Assembly: GCF_016772475.1 (NCBI RefSeq)
Contig: NZ_CP068595.1
Coordinates: forward strand, 4,154,001 to 4,218,000
From: Paenibacillus sonchi
Lineage (GTDB): Bacteria; Bacillota; Bacilli; Paenibacillales; Paenibacillaceae
DNA: 64,000 bases
Direction: 5' to 3'
Shown here: positions 19,135 to 29,179 of the stretch, in pieces
Numbering within the stretch: the stretch's first letter is position 1
How the letters are laid out: each line of letters opens with the position of its first letter
Translations under genes and position numbers: made by a program
The notes under the pieces: generated by a model
Databases searched by the model: none
Told to the model about the DNA's origin: nothing
Seen by the model: only the letters and a program-made list of their open reading frames with translations

Positions 19135-19363
19135 AACAACGGCAGAAATGTGCCGTTGTTGGAGCGTGAAGGCCGGTTTGCCCGGAAACAACGGCAGAAA
19201 TGCCGTTGTTGGAGCGTCGAAGGCCGGTTTGCCCGGAAACAACGGCAGAAATGCCGTTGTTGGAGCGTTGAAGGCTGGTTTGCCTGGAAACAACGGCAGA
19301 AATGCCGTTGTTGGGGCGTCGAAGGCTGGTTTGCCCGGAAACAACGGCAGAAATGCCGTTGTT
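19135..19363. repeat. Five-copy hairpin array with ~51-bp period
   Basis: The AACAACGGCA / TGCCGTTGTT hairpin seen at 4889 recurs at 19135, 19187, 19238, 19289 and 19340. The repeated spacer here (GGAGCGTCGAAGGCCGGTTT and variants) differs from that of the first array. Long frames on the minus strand across 18655-19344 are repeat translations. 19364-19613 holds only the alcohol dehydrogenase leader. Confidence 0.88.
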
Positions 19364-19613
19364 GGAGCGTTGAAGGCCGAGGTCTGAGGGGGGAGTCATT
19401 TCCCTGGTAACCGCTAGAAACAAGAAGGCTGCACTGTCCCGTGGAGGACGGCACAGCCGTTTTTGTGCTATGTTTTGGGGGAGGCGAAGCGTACCCCTTA
19501 TTTATTTTCTTACACCCGGCGGATGTTATGAAGTGCTGGTTTGAATGCTGCGGGCGAGAGGTCTATAATAGGTTATTGCATCACATTCCTGAAATAACGG
19601 AGGGTTCATCCTT

Positions 19614-20777
19614 ATGCGCAAGTTTGAATTTTATAATCCTACCAAGTTGATTTTTGGACAAGGTACCTTAAGCGCGCTTCAGACCGAAGTACCGAAATAC
19701 GGCAAAAATGTACTGCTGATGTACGGCGGCGGCAGCATCAAGCGCAGCGGTCTGTACGATAATGTAATTACCGGGTTGAAGGCCATCGGTGCTGTAGTTA
19801 CGGAATTGTCCGGCGTAGAACCGAATCCGCGCCTGTCCACCGTACATAAAGGTGTAGCCCTGTGCCGCGAGAAGAATATTGAGCTGATTCTCGCCGTCGG
19901 CGGCGGAAGCGTGCTGGACTGCGCCAAGGCGGTTGCAGTCGGTGCGAAGTATGATGGAGACATGTGGGACTTTGTGGAGCGCAAGGCGGCTCCGCAGGGA
20001 GCTTTGCCGCTGGGTACAGTGCTGACTATGGCTGCTACAGGCTCTGAAATGAACAACGGCTCCGTGATTACCAATGAAGTCACCAAAGAAAAAATGGGCT
20101 GGGGGAGTGTGCACGCCTTTCCGGCCTTTTCGATCCTTGATCCGGAGAATACCTTCTCCCTGCCGCGTGACCAGACCGTGTACGGCATGGTAGATATCAT
20201 GTCCCACGTGCTGGAGCATTATTTCCATACCGATGGCAATACTCCGGTCCAGGACGGGTTCTGTGAGACGCTGCTGCGCACGGTGATTGACACAGCGCCG
20301 AAGCTGATTGAAGACCTGAACAACTATGAGCTGCGTGAAACGATCATGTACTGCGGGACCATGGCACTCAACGGAATGGTCAGCATGGGTTTTGCCGGTG
20401 ACTGGGCTACCCACAATATTGAGCATGCCGTATCGGCGGTTTACGATATTCCGCACGGCGGCGGGCTGGCGATTCTCTTCCCGCACTGGATGAAATACAA
20501 TCTCAGCACGAATCCTGCCCGTTTCCGCCAGCTGGCTGTGAACGTATTCGGCATTGAGGCTGCTGGCAGATCCGATGAAGAAGTTGGCCTGGAGGGCATT
20601 GAAGCGCTGCGCCGTTTCTGGGATTCCATCGGCGCGCCAAAATCACTGGGCGACTACGATATCGACGGCAGTGAAATCGGCAGTATGGCCGACAAAGCCG
20701 TCCGCTTTGGACCATTCGGCAATTTCCGCAAGCTGCAGCGTGAAGACGTTGTAGAAATTTATACAATGGCACTGTAA
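19614..20777 (+). CDS. Iron-containing alcohol dehydrogenase (BdhA/YugK-like)
   Basis: This 387-residue group III alcohol dehydrogenase is close to NADPH-dependent butanol dehydrogenases. It begins [16 protein letters not shown] and has the NAD(P)-binding loop [16 protein letters not shown], the metal-binding region [11 protein letters not shown] and the second motif [26 protein letters not shown] (His ligands). It probably reduces aldehydes made in fermentation. The ATG at 19614 follows GGAGGG. Single gene with its own terminator; no adhE or butanol genes nearby. Confidence 0.94.
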   Translation: MRKFEFYNPTKLIFGQGTLSALQTEVPKYGKNVLLMYGGGSIKRSGLYDNVITGLKAIGAVVTELSGVEPNPRLSTVHKGVALCREKNIELILAVGGGSVLDCAKAVAVGAKYDGDMWDFVERKAAPQGALPLGTVLTMAATGSEMNNGSVITNEVTKEKMGWGSVHAFPAFSILDPENTFSLPRDQTVYGMVDIMSHVLEHYFHTDGNTPVQDGFCETLLRTVIDTAPKLIEDLNNYELRETIMYCGTMALNGMVSMGFAGDWATHNIEHAVSAVYDIPHGGGLAILFPHWMKYNLSTNPARFRQLAVNVFGIEAAGRSDEEVGLEGIEALRRFWDSIGAPKSLGDYDIDGSEIGSMADKAVRFGPFGNFRKLQREDVVEIYTMAL

Positions 20778-20817
20778 AAGCATCCGGCAGCCCGCTGCCG
20801 TTCAGTGACTATGAACA

Positions 20818-20847
20818 AGAGCTGCCCCTTAGGGGGCGGCTTTTTTT
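20818..20847 (+). terminator. Terminator after the alcohol dehydrogenase gene
   Basis: GCTGCCCC TTA GGGGGCGGC hairpin followed by T7. Confidence 0.9.
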
Positions 20848-21133
20848 AAAATATAAGAATTTCTATGCTTCACGCTATAAATTATCCTTCTATTTCTCGC
20901 TGAAACGGGTACCGTCCTAATAAGGACGGCGTAGCCGTTTCTACTTGTACATTGGGTCCCCGCAAAGTATCTGAATCGCTTCTATGCAAAGGCCCCATGG
21001 GGTTATTTTATCGGGGTCCCGGCTAAGCCCGGCTGGACCTCAGGGATGGCCCCGCTGATGAGGTTGATTATGTGGCGTTTCTGTATGGTTACTCCTTGAT
21101 TTCATACATTCTTGAGATAAATACCCAAGATTG
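20848..21133. other. Spacer with several short hairpins
   Basis: No gene. Contains CCGTCCTAATAAGGACGG (about 20911) and GC-rich stems around 20985-21050 (AGGCCCCATGGGG, CCCGGCTAAGCCCGG). Fragments such as AGGACGGCGTAGCC recur near 48075. Confidence 0.5.
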
Positions 21134-21159
21134 TGAAACCAAGGACATGGTTTATACGT
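21134..21159 (+). promoter_or_regulatory. SigmaW-like ECF promoter for the NfeD-flotillin pair
   Basis: TGAAAC (21134-21139), 17 bases, CGT (21157-21159), 47 bases before the NfeD start. This matches the TGAAAC-N16/17-CGT form of sigmaW promoters. The B. subtilis orthologues yuaF-floT are known sigmaW targets. Confidence 0.6.
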
Positions 21160-21205
21160 TTAAGCTATTATGACAGTCCGGAAGTAAAGACGGGAGGAGA
21201 ACGAT

Positions 21206-21742
21206 ATGGAAACGCTGTATTTGGGCTGTTTGGCGCTTGGCGTCATTTTTGCCGTAGTCAGCGTACTTTTGGGAGATCTGATCGGTAGTGCTTTGGACGG
21301 AATTTTTGATGTGGTGTCCTTTCATTTTATCAGCCCTGCGGTTCTGGCCGGAGGCATCACCGTTTTCGGGGGAGCAGGCATTCTGCTGACCCGCTACAGC
21401 AGTCTGGAGAAGGGGCCGGTTTTGGCATTGTCTCTCTTGACGGCGGCGTTTATGGGCGTGGTCATGTATCTGGGCGTAGTGAAGCCTGTGAACAAGAGCG
21501 AAATGTCCAGCGGGTTTTCCATGAGTGAACTGCCCGGCAAAATTGGGGAAATTACCGTCCCCGTTCCGGCACAGGGCTACGGCGAGATTATGGTGAAGTT
21601 CGGTGCAGGCAACAGTCTGCATACGGCGGCCAGCTTTGATCATCATCCTCTGCCTGCCGGAATTAAGGTTGTAGTGGTCGATGTCGAAGATGGTGTTGCG
21701 CTTGTGTCTGAATTCGAACAGCGAAGAGGAGTGGATGCGTAA
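21206..21742 (+). CDS. NfeD-family membrane protein (YuaF-like)
   Basis: This 178-residue protein has three or four membrane helices (about residues 1-25, 43-62 and 72-92), followed by a soluble OB-fold domain (PGKIGEITVPVPAQGYGEIMVKF...KVVVVDVEDGVALVSEF) typical of NfeD proteins. NfeD proteins partner with flotillins in membrane microdomains and envelope stress responses. GGGAGGAGAACGAT precedes the ATG. Its stop overlaps the flotillin start, so the two are translationally coupled. A third gene matching B. subtilis yuaI is not present here. Confidence 0.88.
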   Translation: METLYLGCLALGVIFAVVSVLLGDLIGSALDGIFDVVSFHFISPAVLAGGITVFGGAGILLTRYSSLEKGPVLALSLLTAAFMGVVMYLGVVKPVNKSEMSSGFSMSELPGKIGEITVPVPAQGYGEIMVKFGAGNSLHTAASFDHHPLPAGIKVVVVDVEDGVALVSEFEQRRGVDA

Positions 21743-23284
21743 TGTTTGGTTTGCCTGATTTTTTGTTTATTCCGGCTGTGGTAATTGCGGTGCTTCTGGT
21801 GCTCGGGATTGCCTTCTGGGCGCGGTACAAGACGGTAGGCCCCGATGAAGGGATGATCGTTACCGGTTCCTTCCTTGGCAGCAATCATATATCCGATGAC
21901 GGCTCCGGCCGCAAAATCAAGATCGTCCGCGGAGGCGGGGCATTTATTCTTCCGGTCTTCCAGAAGGCGGAATTCATGTCGCTGCTGTCCCACAAGCTCG
22001 ATGTGACGACACCGGAGGTGTACACGGGAGCAAGGGGTGCCTGTCATTGCCGACGGGGTGGCCATTATCAAGGTGGGCAGCTCCACCGAGGATGTGGCTA
22101 CCGCAGCCGAGCAGTTCATGGGCAAGCCGATTGATGCGCTGAAGAGCGAAGCCCAGGAGGTGCTGGAGGGCCATCTGCGGGCAATCCTCGGTTCGATGAC
22201 CGTGGAGGAGGTCTACCGCAACCGTGACCGTTTTGCCCAGGAGGTTCAAGGGGTAGCTGCACGTGATCTGAAAAAAATGGGGCTGCAGATTGTCTCCTTC
22301 ACGATAAAGGATGTGCGCGACAAGCATGGATATCTGGAAGCGCTCGGGAAGCCGCGGATTGCGGCTGTTAAAAGGGATGCAGAGATTGCCGAAGCGGAAG
22401 CGCTGCGGGATGCGCGGATTCAAAAGGCCAATGCCGAAGAACAGGGGCAGAAGGCCGAGCTGCTGCGCGACACGAACATTGCCGAAGCCTCCAAGGATAA
22501 CCAGCTCAAGGTTGCCGCTTTTAAGCGCGATCAGGATACCGCGAAGGCGGAAGCTGACCAGGCGTACCACATTCAGGAGGCACGTGCCAAACAGACAGTG
22601 GTAGAGGAGCAGATGAAGGTCGAACTGGTCCGCAAGGAACGTGAGATTGACCTCCAGGCCAAGGAAATTCAGGTCCGTGAGAAGCAGTATGATGCGGAAG
22701 TGAAGAAAAAAGCCGAAGCGGACCGCTATGCGGTGGAACAGGCGGCGGAAGCCGACAAGGCGAAGAGAATGCGCGAAGCGGATGCCTTGCAGTACAGCAT
22801 TGAAACCCAGGCCCGGGCGACTTCAGAGCAGAAGCGGCTGGAAGGCCAGGCGGTGGCGGATGCTGAACTGGCCAAAGGTAAAGCGGAATCCGAGGTGATC
22901 CGGCTGCGCGGTCTTGCGGAAGCGGAAGCCAAGGAGAAGCTGGCGGAAGCGTTCCAGAAATTCGGCGAGGCCGCTGTACTCGATATTATCGTGAAAATGC
23001 TGCCTGAGCTGGCCGGACGCATCGCTGAGCCGCTCACTTCGATCGATAAGCTTACGGTGGTGGATACCGGCAACGGGGAGGGGGCGGCCCGGGTCAGCAA
23101 CTATGTGACCCAGCTGATGTCCACGGCTCCTGAAATGCTGAAGAGTGTGTCCGGGATTGATGTGGAGGCGTTGATCAAGGGACTGACCAGAGGGAATACG
23201 CACACCCCGGCATCTTCCGGTCCGGCTGTAACCCAGCCTGCAGCTTCTGCTCCTGTAGCACTGGCTGAGAAACGCGAAGAATAG
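21742..23284 (+). pseudogene. floT: Flotillin, one frameshift
   Basis: With one base removed this is a 513-residue flotillin, a scaffold of ordered membrane domains. It has an N-terminal hydrophobic hairpin (FLFIPAVVIAVLLVLGIAFWA), the SPFH/PHB domain, and a long Ala/Glu-rich coiled coil (about residues 190-400; repeats such as EIAEAEALRDARIQKANAEE). It ends near a variable tail. The frame breaks at about 22027-22031: TAC ACG GGA GCA should read ACG GAG CAA GGG GTG CCT, so one G is extra. No other lesion is seen, so the gene is probably intact in the organism. It follows the NfeD gene under the sigmaW-like promoter. Confidence 0.9.
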
Positions 23285-23303
23285 TAAATAAGCACCAAGA
23301 TCC

Positions 23304-23342
23304 AGGGGATGACCGGCTTTCGCCTGTTGTCCCTTTTCTTTT
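23304..23342 (+). terminator. Terminator of the NfeD-flotillin operon
   Basis: GGGATGACCGGC TTTC GCCTGTTGTCCC stem followed by TTTTCTTTT, 20 bases after the flotillin stop. Confidence 0.8.
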
Positions 23343-23378
23343 AAACATCGGCAGTTATGAGAAGTGGAGGTGGCCCGG

Positions 23379-24086
23379 TTGCAGCTGATTCTGGATAATA
23401 TCCGCAAAAGCTTTGATAACAAGACAGTGCTGAAAGGCATCGATTTTACCTTTGAACAAGGCAAAATCTACGGCCTGCTGGGGCGCAACGGAGCCGGGAA
23501 GACTTCGCTCTTCAATTGCCTGAGCGGAGAAACCCGGATGGACAGCGGTGGAGCCTTTTTACGGAGAAATGAAGTAAGCCTGCCGCTGCGGGAGGAGGAG
23601 ATCGGGTATGTCTTTTCTCTGCCGATCCTTCCGGAATTCCTGACAGGCTATGAATTTGTGAAGTTTTATATGGACATCAACCAGGATAAAATACAGTCCG
23701 GCAGAACCATAGACGACTATTTTGACATTATCCGGTTTGAGCAAGAGGACCGGCACAGGCTGATCAAAGGTTATTCCCACGGCATGAAGAACAAAATCCA
23801 AATGCTGTGCTTTATCATCACCCGTCCGCCGCTGATCCTGCTGGATGAGCCGCTTACCTCGTTTGACGTAGTGGTGGCGCTGGAGATCAAGAAGCTGCTG
23901 CGTGAGATGAAGCAGGACCATATTATTATTTTCTCTACCCATATTCTGCAGCTCGCCGCCGATCTGTGCGATGAGCTGGTCATTTTGAATAACGGTGTGC
24001 TTCAGGAGATTCCCGCAGACACTCTGCACAGTCCGGAATTCGAGGAGCAGATTATCGCACTGCTGAAGGATGGCAGCCATGATTAG
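23379..24086 (+). CDS. ABC transporter ATP-binding protein
   Basis: This 235-residue ABC ATPase has Walker A GRNGAGKTSLFN, signature GYSHGMKNK in place of LSGGQ, Walker B PPLILLDEPLTSFD, and the switch His in FSTHILQ. The degenerate signature (SHGMK) is typical of ABC-2-type exporters. A TTG start at 23379 lies seven bases after GTGGAGGTGG. The next open start upstream (GTG 23364) overlaps this binding site. The gene overlaps the following permease gene, so the two form one exporter of unknown substrate. Confidence 0.9.
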   Translation: MQLILDNIRKSFDNKTVLKGIDFTFEQGKIYGLLGRNGAGKTSLFNCLSGETRMDSGGAFLRRNEVSLPLREEEIGYVFSLPILPEFLTGYEFVKFYMDINQDKIQSGRTIDDYFDIIRFEQEDRHRLIKGYSHGMKNKIQMLCFIITRPPLILLDEPLTSFDVVVALEIKKLLREMKQDHIIIFSTHILQLAADLCDELVILNNGVLQEIPADTLHSPEFEEQIIALLKDGSHD

Positions 24087-25695
24087 CACGCTGAATACCA
24101 TAATGAAGATCCGCGGGGCCTCGGGGGCGAACCGACTGCTGTACTATTTTGGAAGGCTGCCTCTTATCGGTAAACTGATGAATGACAGCGTGTACTCCAA
24201 GGCATCCCTCAAAAAAACATTCACCATAGCGGTCCTTATCCTGAAAATGATCTGGGGTTTTCTGTCCAAGTTTGCCTATCTGGGGCTTGTGGTGTACCTG
24301 CCTGTACAGCTTGCCGTCAAGGAGCTGCCGATTGCGGAGCGGTACGATCTGTATCTGTATATTCTGGTTCTGCTAAGCTTTGGGGTGGGGGCTGTGTCGA
24401 ATGCTATTATTCTGGAACCCAAGCGGGATAAATATATCTGTGTCAAGCTTATGAGGCTGCCTGCGGACAGATACATGCATGCTGTGATGGCCCTCCGGGC
24501 GCTGACTTTTTTTGTTTATTTTATTCCTGCAATGCTGGTATTTGCCCGGGTCTATGGCGCGTCGCTCTGGCAGGGTCTGCTGCTGTCCTTACTGCTGTCC
24601 TTATGGCGTATAGCTGGTGAAGCGCTGCATTTATGGATTTTTGACCGGAAGGAAATTGTTCTGGTGAAAAAAAACGGCCTAGTCTGGGCCGTCATTGGTG
24701 CAGGATATCTGCTGGCTTATGTCCCGCTGTACATGAGGAGCTCCCTGCTTGATATGGATAACATGCTGTTTAGCCTTCCCTTGAGCCTGGCGCTTGTGGT
24801 TCTGGGAGCTGTATCCGCTTTGTATATTGCGAGGTATGCCGGCTACCGGAACGCAGTGGACGCGGTCACCAAAATAGATGATCCGCTGCTGGACATGGGA
24901 AGGATGATGAAAGAGGCAAACATGAAGCAGGTCGAGACTAAGGAGAAGGACTTCTCGGCAGAGAAGCTGAGACCTGGCCAATTTGCGGGGAAAAGCGGTT
25001 TTGCCTACTTGAACGCGATTTTTTTCTCCCGGCATAAACGTTTCCTGATTCAGCCCATTCAGCGGCGGCTGGTGATCATTGGCGCGCTTTCTGCTGCCGG
25101 GCTGCTGGCGATGTTCGCCGCCCCGGACACCTTCTCGAAGCTGGCCCGGTATTTAATCAGCAGCCTCCCTGTCCTGGTCATTGCCATGAATTTCACCTCC
25201 ATCGGGGAACGGGTCTGCAAAGCGATGTTCTTTAACTGTGACCTCAGTCTGCTGCGGTATGGATTTTACCGCGAACGTTCAGCGATTCTGACCAATTTCC
25301 GCACCCGTCTGCTCCGCATCAGCGGCCTTAATCTTATTCCGGCCGCAGCTATCTGTGTGGGCGTGAATCTGCTCCTTTTCTTGTCCGGGGAGCATTGGGG
25401 TGTTGGGGAAGCACTGATCGTCAGTGGTGCTATTATGGGGTTGTCACTGTTTTTTTCTGTGCATCATTTGTTTATGTATTATATCTTCCAGCCCTACAGC
25501 ACGGAGCTGAATGTGAAGAATCCGTTTTTCAGTATCGTGAACAGTATTGTTCTGGCGGTGGGCGTCGTCTGCATGCAGTTTCAGAGCTCGCCGGCCCGGT
25601 TTGCTATGGTCGTGCTGCTTGCGGCTGCGGCCTATATGCTGATTGCCTTGTTTTTGGTATACAAATATTCGTCCAGAACCTTCCGCGTGAAATGA
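24079..25695 (+). CDS. ABC transporter permease, ABC-2-like
   Basis: This 538-residue membrane protein has about 12 hydrophobic segments and a soluble charged loop near residues 270-310 (KEANMKQVETKEKDFSAEK). It resembles large ABC-2 export permeases found next to single ATPases in Firmicutes. It overlaps the ATPase gene by eight bases from the ATG at 24079; another in-frame ATG lies at 24070. Substrate unknown. No terminator is clear before glcT. Confidence 0.82.
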   Translation: MISTLNTIMKIRGASGANRLLYYFGRLPLIGKLMNDSVYSKASLKKTFTIAVLILKMIWGFLSKFAYLGLVVYLPVQLAVKELPIAERYDLYLYILVLLSFGVGAVSNAIILEPKRDKYICVKLMRLPADRYMHAVMALRALTFFVYFIPAMLVFARVYGASLWQGLLLSLLLSLWRIAGEALHLWIFDRKEIVLVKKNGLVWAVIGAGYLLAYVPLYMRSSLLDMDNMLFSLPLSLALVVLGAVSALYIARYAGYRNAVDAVTKIDDPLLDMGRMMKEANMKQVETKEKDFSAEKLRPGQFAGKSGFAYLNAIFFSRHKRFLIQPIQRRLVIIGALSAAGLLAMFAAPDTFSKLARYLISSLPVLVIAMNFTSIGERVCKAMFFNCDLSLLRYGFYRERSAILTNFRTRLLRISGLNLIPAAAICVGVNLLLFLSGEHWGVGEALIVSGAIMGLSLFFSVHHLFMYYIFQPYSTELNVKNPFFSIVNSIVLAVGVVCMQFQSSPARFAMVVLLAAAAYMLIALFLVYKYSSRTFRVK

Positions 25696-25728
25696 TATCT
25701 CCTTCCAGCCTCTTCTAAAATGGAATTC

Positions 25729-25758
25729 TTGATGTTATGATGATAGCTCAAGTATAAT
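25729..25758 (+). promoter_or_regulatory. Promoter of glcT
   Basis: TTGATG (25729-25734), 18 bases, TATAAT (25753-25758). Confidence 0.6.
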
Positions 25759-25830
25759 CTACAGATGCTGCGGCGTTATACGGGCTGCTTTAAAAAGAAA
25801 GGGTATTCAGAAGTAAAAGAGGTGTCGGAA

Positions 25831-26700
25831 GTGAGCAGCATAACAGTAGCTAAGGTACTGAACAATAACGTGATTATAGCCCAGCATCCCCAATATGCCG
25901 AGGTAGTTGTCATTGGCAAGGGAATCGGGTTCAACCGTAAAGTACGCGATCTGATCAATCTGTCCTCCGTGGAGAAGATGTTTATTCTGCGTAACCAGGA
26001 AGAGCAGGAACAATATAAGCAGCTCGTTCCCCAGGTGGACGAGAAGCTGATTGAGGTTGTGCAAGAGATTGTGCTGCATATCCTGCAGAGCAGCCGCCAG
26101 CCGCTGAATGAGCATATTCATATTGCGTTAACCGATCATATCTCTTTCGCCATCCGCCGTAACGAGCAGAATATTGCCATACATAATCCGTTTCTGTACG
26201 AAACCAAAGAAATTTATCCTGAAGAGTACAGTCTGGCGGAGTATGCGGTGGGGAGGATTAACGAGGCGATGGGGGTAAGACTGCCTCCAGACGAAATTGG
26301 TTTTGTCGCCCTGCATATTGTCAGCGCACTCAGCAACCGGCATATTTCCGAGGTCAAGGAGCATTCGCTGCTGATTGGGGATCTGGTGAATCTGGTGGAG
26401 GATCATCTGGAATATCATATTCCGCGCGATTCCCTGGATTACTCCCGGCTGGTGACCCATCTGCGTTTCGTGCTGGAGCGGCTCCGCCGGGGCGAAACGG
26501 TCCGGGAAACCTCCTCGCTCGATGGATTGATGAAACGGGAATATCCGGAGATGTATATGCTGGCCTGGAAGCTGACCAAAGTTATCGAGAAGCGGGTGCG
26601 TATTCCTGTATACTCGGCAGAAGTAAGCTATCTGACGATTCATCTGCAGCGGCTTGCCCAGAAAAAAGAGGATGAAGCAGACATGCAGCAGCCGGATTAA
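25831..26700 (+). CDS. glcT: Transcription antiterminator of the BglG family, GlcT
   Basis: This 289-residue RNA-binding antiterminator has an N-terminal CAT domain (ITVAKVLNNNVIIAQH, VVIGKGIGFNRK) and two PTS regulation domains with conserved histidines (LNEHIHIALTDHISFAI; DEIGFVALHIVSAL; LVTHLRFVLERL; LTIHLQRL). When glucose is present it is dephosphorylated by EIIGlc and stabilises the antiterminator ahead of ptsG. The GTG at 25831 follows AAGAGGTGTCGGAA, and the resulting N-terminus matches the known GlcT start. The upstream 22 codons of open frame lack a site. Its RNA target lies at 26859-26892, directly downstream. Confidence 0.94.
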   Translation: MSSITVAKVLNNNVIIAQHPQYAEVVVIGKGIGFNRKVRDLINLSSVEKMFILRNQEEQEQYKQLVPQVDEKLIEVVQEIVLHILQSSRQPLNEHIHIALTDHISFAIRRNEQNIAIHNPFLYETKEIYPEEYSLAEYAVGRINEAMGVRLPPDEIGFVALHIVSALSNRHISEVKEHSLLIGDLVNLVEDHLEYHIPRDSLDYSRLVTHLRFVLERLRRGETVRETSSLDGLMKREYPEMYMLAWKLTKVIEKRVRIPVYSAEVSYLTIHLQRLAQKKEDEADMQQPD

Positions 26701-26796
26701 GCATTACAAAAAGGGACGGTTTTGCTGTCTTCTGAAAGATGCGCCTTCATATGCATTCTTATATTTGGAGCCAAGCCCGGCTTTCGTTTTTTTAGC

Positions 26797-26825
26797 TTGC
26801 ATGTTCAAAAAAACGGTGCTACAAT
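26797..26825 (+). promoter_or_regulatory. Promoter of ptsG
   Basis: TTGCAT (26797-26802), 17 bases, TACAAT (26820-26825). Transcription would start just before the antiterminator site. Confidence 0.65.
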
Positions 26826-26858
26826 GTTCCCTGGTAAAACAAAACAGAATTCAAAGCG

Positions 26859-26979
26859 TGTAACTGATTCGATCAGGCATGAGTGATTTACAGTATTTTG
26901 GTTGTTCAGCCCCAAGTCGGGGTAATCTAACCTTGTGTTAGAAAGACAACCAATATGCTGTGTTGCTCATGCCTTTTTT
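26859..26979 (+). promoter_or_regulatory. Ribonucleic antiterminator (RAT) and terminator controlling ptsG
   Basis: The stretch 26859-26892 (TGTAACTGATTCGATCAGGC then ATGAGTGATTTA) closely resembles the GlcT target of Bacillus ptsG. Its 3' half, AGGCATGAG, pairs with CTCATGCC at 26966-26973, and GGTTGT pairs with ACAACC in between. This forms a long terminator ending in T6. GlcT binding to the RAT would prevent the terminator and allow ptsG expression. Confidence 0.85.
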
Positions 26980-27022
26980 GGCTTCTGTTTGGACGAAATT
27001 AATGTGTAAGGGAGTGAACTCC

Positions 27023-29086
27023 ATGTTCAAAAAGCTGTTTGGCGTACTGCAGAGGGTTGGTAAGGCACTTATGCTGCCTGTTGCCATTCTGCCTGCTGCG
27101 GGCCTGCTTCTTGGGATCGGCAACATGCTGGTTAACCCCGATTTCCTCCAATACGTTCCGGCGCTGGAAAATGATGTGGTTCAAGCCGTTGCTACCGTAT
27201 TGATGAATTCCGGGCAAATTGTTTTTGACAATCTGTCGCTGCTGTTCGCGGTTGGTGTAGCCATCGGCCTGGCCGGAGGCGAAGGTGTCGCCGGTCTGGC
27301 CGCCATCATCGGGTTCCTCGTTATGAACGTAACGATGGGGACGGTTGTCGGTGTGAATGCTTACGTGCTTTCCTGGAAGGATTATGCCTACTCCAGTGTG
27401 CTCGGCATTCCAACATTGCAGACGGGTGTCTTCGGCGGTATTCTGGTAGGTATTCTAGCCTCAGCCATGTATAAGCGGTTTTTCCGCATAGAGCTGCCGT
27501 CCTATCTCGGCTTCTTTGCGGGTAAACGCTTTGTACCCATTATGACTGCAGTAACATCACTGTTGCTTGGTCTCCTGCTTACACTGATCTGGCCGCCGAT
27601 TCAGCACGGCCTGAACTATGTATCGCAGAGTATGATCAACACGAACCTGACGCTGTCGGCGTTCATCTTTGGGGTCATCGAGCGTTCACTGATTCCTTTT
27701 GGCCTGCATCACATCTTCTATTCGCCATTCTGGTATGAATTTGGAAGCTATGTGGATAAAGCAGGCGATCTGATTCGCGGGGACCAGCGGATATTCATGC
27801 AGCAGCTCCGCGATGGTGTTGAGTTTACCGCGGGTACATTTACGACAGGTAAGTATCCATTCATGATGTTCGGTCTGCCTGCTGCGGCACTGGCAATCTA
27901 TCATGAAGCCAGACCCGAAAATAAACGGGTGGTCGGCAGCTTGATGATTTCTGCGGCCCTGACTTCATTCCTGACCGGGATTACCGAGCCGCTGGAATTC
28001 TCGTTCCTGTTCGTGGCTCCGCTGCTGTTCGCAGTACATGCCGTATTCGCAGGTCTGTCTTTCATGACCATGCACATCCTGAATGTCAAAATCGGGATGA
28101 CCTTCTCCGGCGGGTTCATCGACTATATGCTCTTCGGGGTTATCCCTAACCGTACGGCATGGTGGCTGGTTATCCCGGTAGGTCTTGTGCTTGCGGTCAT
28201 CTACTACTTCGGATTCCGCTTTGTAATCCGGAAGTTCAACCTCAGAACACCGGGCCGCGAAGATCCGTCCGATGATGTTGAAGAGACTGACACTGAGAAT
28301 GTATCCAGAAGCGGCGACGATCTGCCGCGCAACATCTTGTCCGCGCTTGGCGGCAAAGAAAACATTACCCACCTCGACGCTTGTATTACACGCCTTCGTG
28401 TAGAGGTCAAGGATAAAGCCGGAGTTGACAAGAACCGCCTGAAGAAGCTGGGTGCATCCGGCGTGCTTGAAGTCGGCAACAACGTGCAGGCGATCTTCGG
28501 AACCCGGTCCGATACGATCAAATCGCAGATCCAGGATGTGATGGACGGCAGAACGCCTGCCGCTTCACCGGCAGCGGCCGCACCGCAGCCTGAGCTTGAG
28601 AAGCAGGCAGGTGAAGAAGGCGCAGCCATTATTCCTGAAGATATCGTGTCTCCGGTCAACGGAGAACTGCTCGATATCACCCAGGTGCCGGATGCCGTCT
28701 TCTCCCAGAAGATGACCGGTGACGGGTTTGCATTCCTGTCGGATGACGGCAAGATTGCCTCGCCGGTATACGGCAAAGTGTTCAACGTCTTCCCGAGCAA
28801 GCATGCGGTCGGCATCATGTCCGATGGCGGCAAGGAAGTGCTGGTTCATATCGGCGTCAACACGGTTAAACTCAAAGGGAAAGGTTTTACAGTCCTGGTT
28901 GAAGAAGGCGATCTGGTTGCCGCAGGACAGCCGATCATGGAGGTTGATCTGGAGTACGTCAAGGCAAATGCGCCTTCTGTGATTTCACCAGTGATTTTCT
29001 CCAATCTGCCGGAAGGATCAGCGGTCACTTTGAAGAAGCCGGGTAAAGTCGCTATCGGCGACAAAGATATCATCAGCATCATGTAA
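27023..29086 (+). CDS. ptsG: PTS glucose transporter EIICBA
   Basis: This 687-residue permease takes up and phosphorylates glucose. The EIIC membrane domain spans about residues 1-420 ([50 protein letters not shown]). The EIIB domain follows ([14 protein letters not shown], phospho-Cys). An Ala/Pro linker leads to the EIIA domain ([15 protein letters not shown], phospho-His). GGGAGTGAACTCC precedes the ATG at 27023. It is followed by a hairpin at 29102-29130 and then ptsHI. Expression is set by GlcT through the upstream RAT. Confidence 0.97.
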   Translation: MFKKLFGVLQRVGKALMLPVAILPAAGLLLGIGNMLVNPDFLQYVPALENDVVQAVATVLMNSGQIVFDNLSLLFAVGVAIGLAGGEGVAGLAAIIGFLVMNVTMGTVVGVNAYVLSWKDYAYSSVLGIPTLQTGVFGGILVGILASAMYKRFFRIELPSYLGFFAGKRFVPIMTAVTSLLLGLLLTLIWPPIQHGLNYVSQSMINTNLTLSAFIFGVIERSLIPFGLHHIFYSPFWYEFGSYVDKAGDLIRGDQRIFMQQLRDGVEFTAGTFTTGKYPFMMFGLPAAALAIYHEARPENKRVVGSLMISAALTSFLTGITEPLEFSFLFVAPLLFAVHAVFAGLSFMTMHILNVKIGMTFSGGFIDYMLFGVIPNRTAWWLVIPVGLVLAVIYYFGFRFVIRKFNLRTPGREDPSDDVEETDTENVSRSGDDLPRNILSALGGKENITHLDACITRLRVEVKDKAGVDKNRLKKLGASGVLEVGNNVQAIFGTRSDTIKSQIQDVMDGRTPAASPAAAAPQPELEKQAGEEGAAIIPEDIVSPVNGELLDITQVPDAVFSQKMTGDGFAFLSDDGKIASPVYGKVFNVFPSKHAVGIMSDGGKEVLVHIGVNTVKLKGKGFTVLVEEGDLVAAGQPIMEVDLEYVKANAPSVISPVIFSNLPEGSAVTLKKPGKVAIGDKDIISIM

Positions 29087-29179
29087 AATGTGCATTGGCG
29101 AAGCGCTTCCTTTATAATTAAAGGGAGCGCGGCCTTTACCATATAATACAAACCTACAGAAAGCGAGTTGGATATTATC

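Noticed and set aside
18655..19344. A 229-residue minus-strand frame crossing the 11-bp and hairpin repeats
   Set aside because: It translates tandem repeats into low-complexity peptide (GTLGVRWGYVG and FPGKPAFDAPTTAF units), has no family marks, and several frames are open over the same repeats because the period is divisible by three.
19135..19363. CRISPR array
   Set aside because: The repeat unit is a self-complementary dyad and the spacers are themselves near-identical repeats. No cas genes are present.
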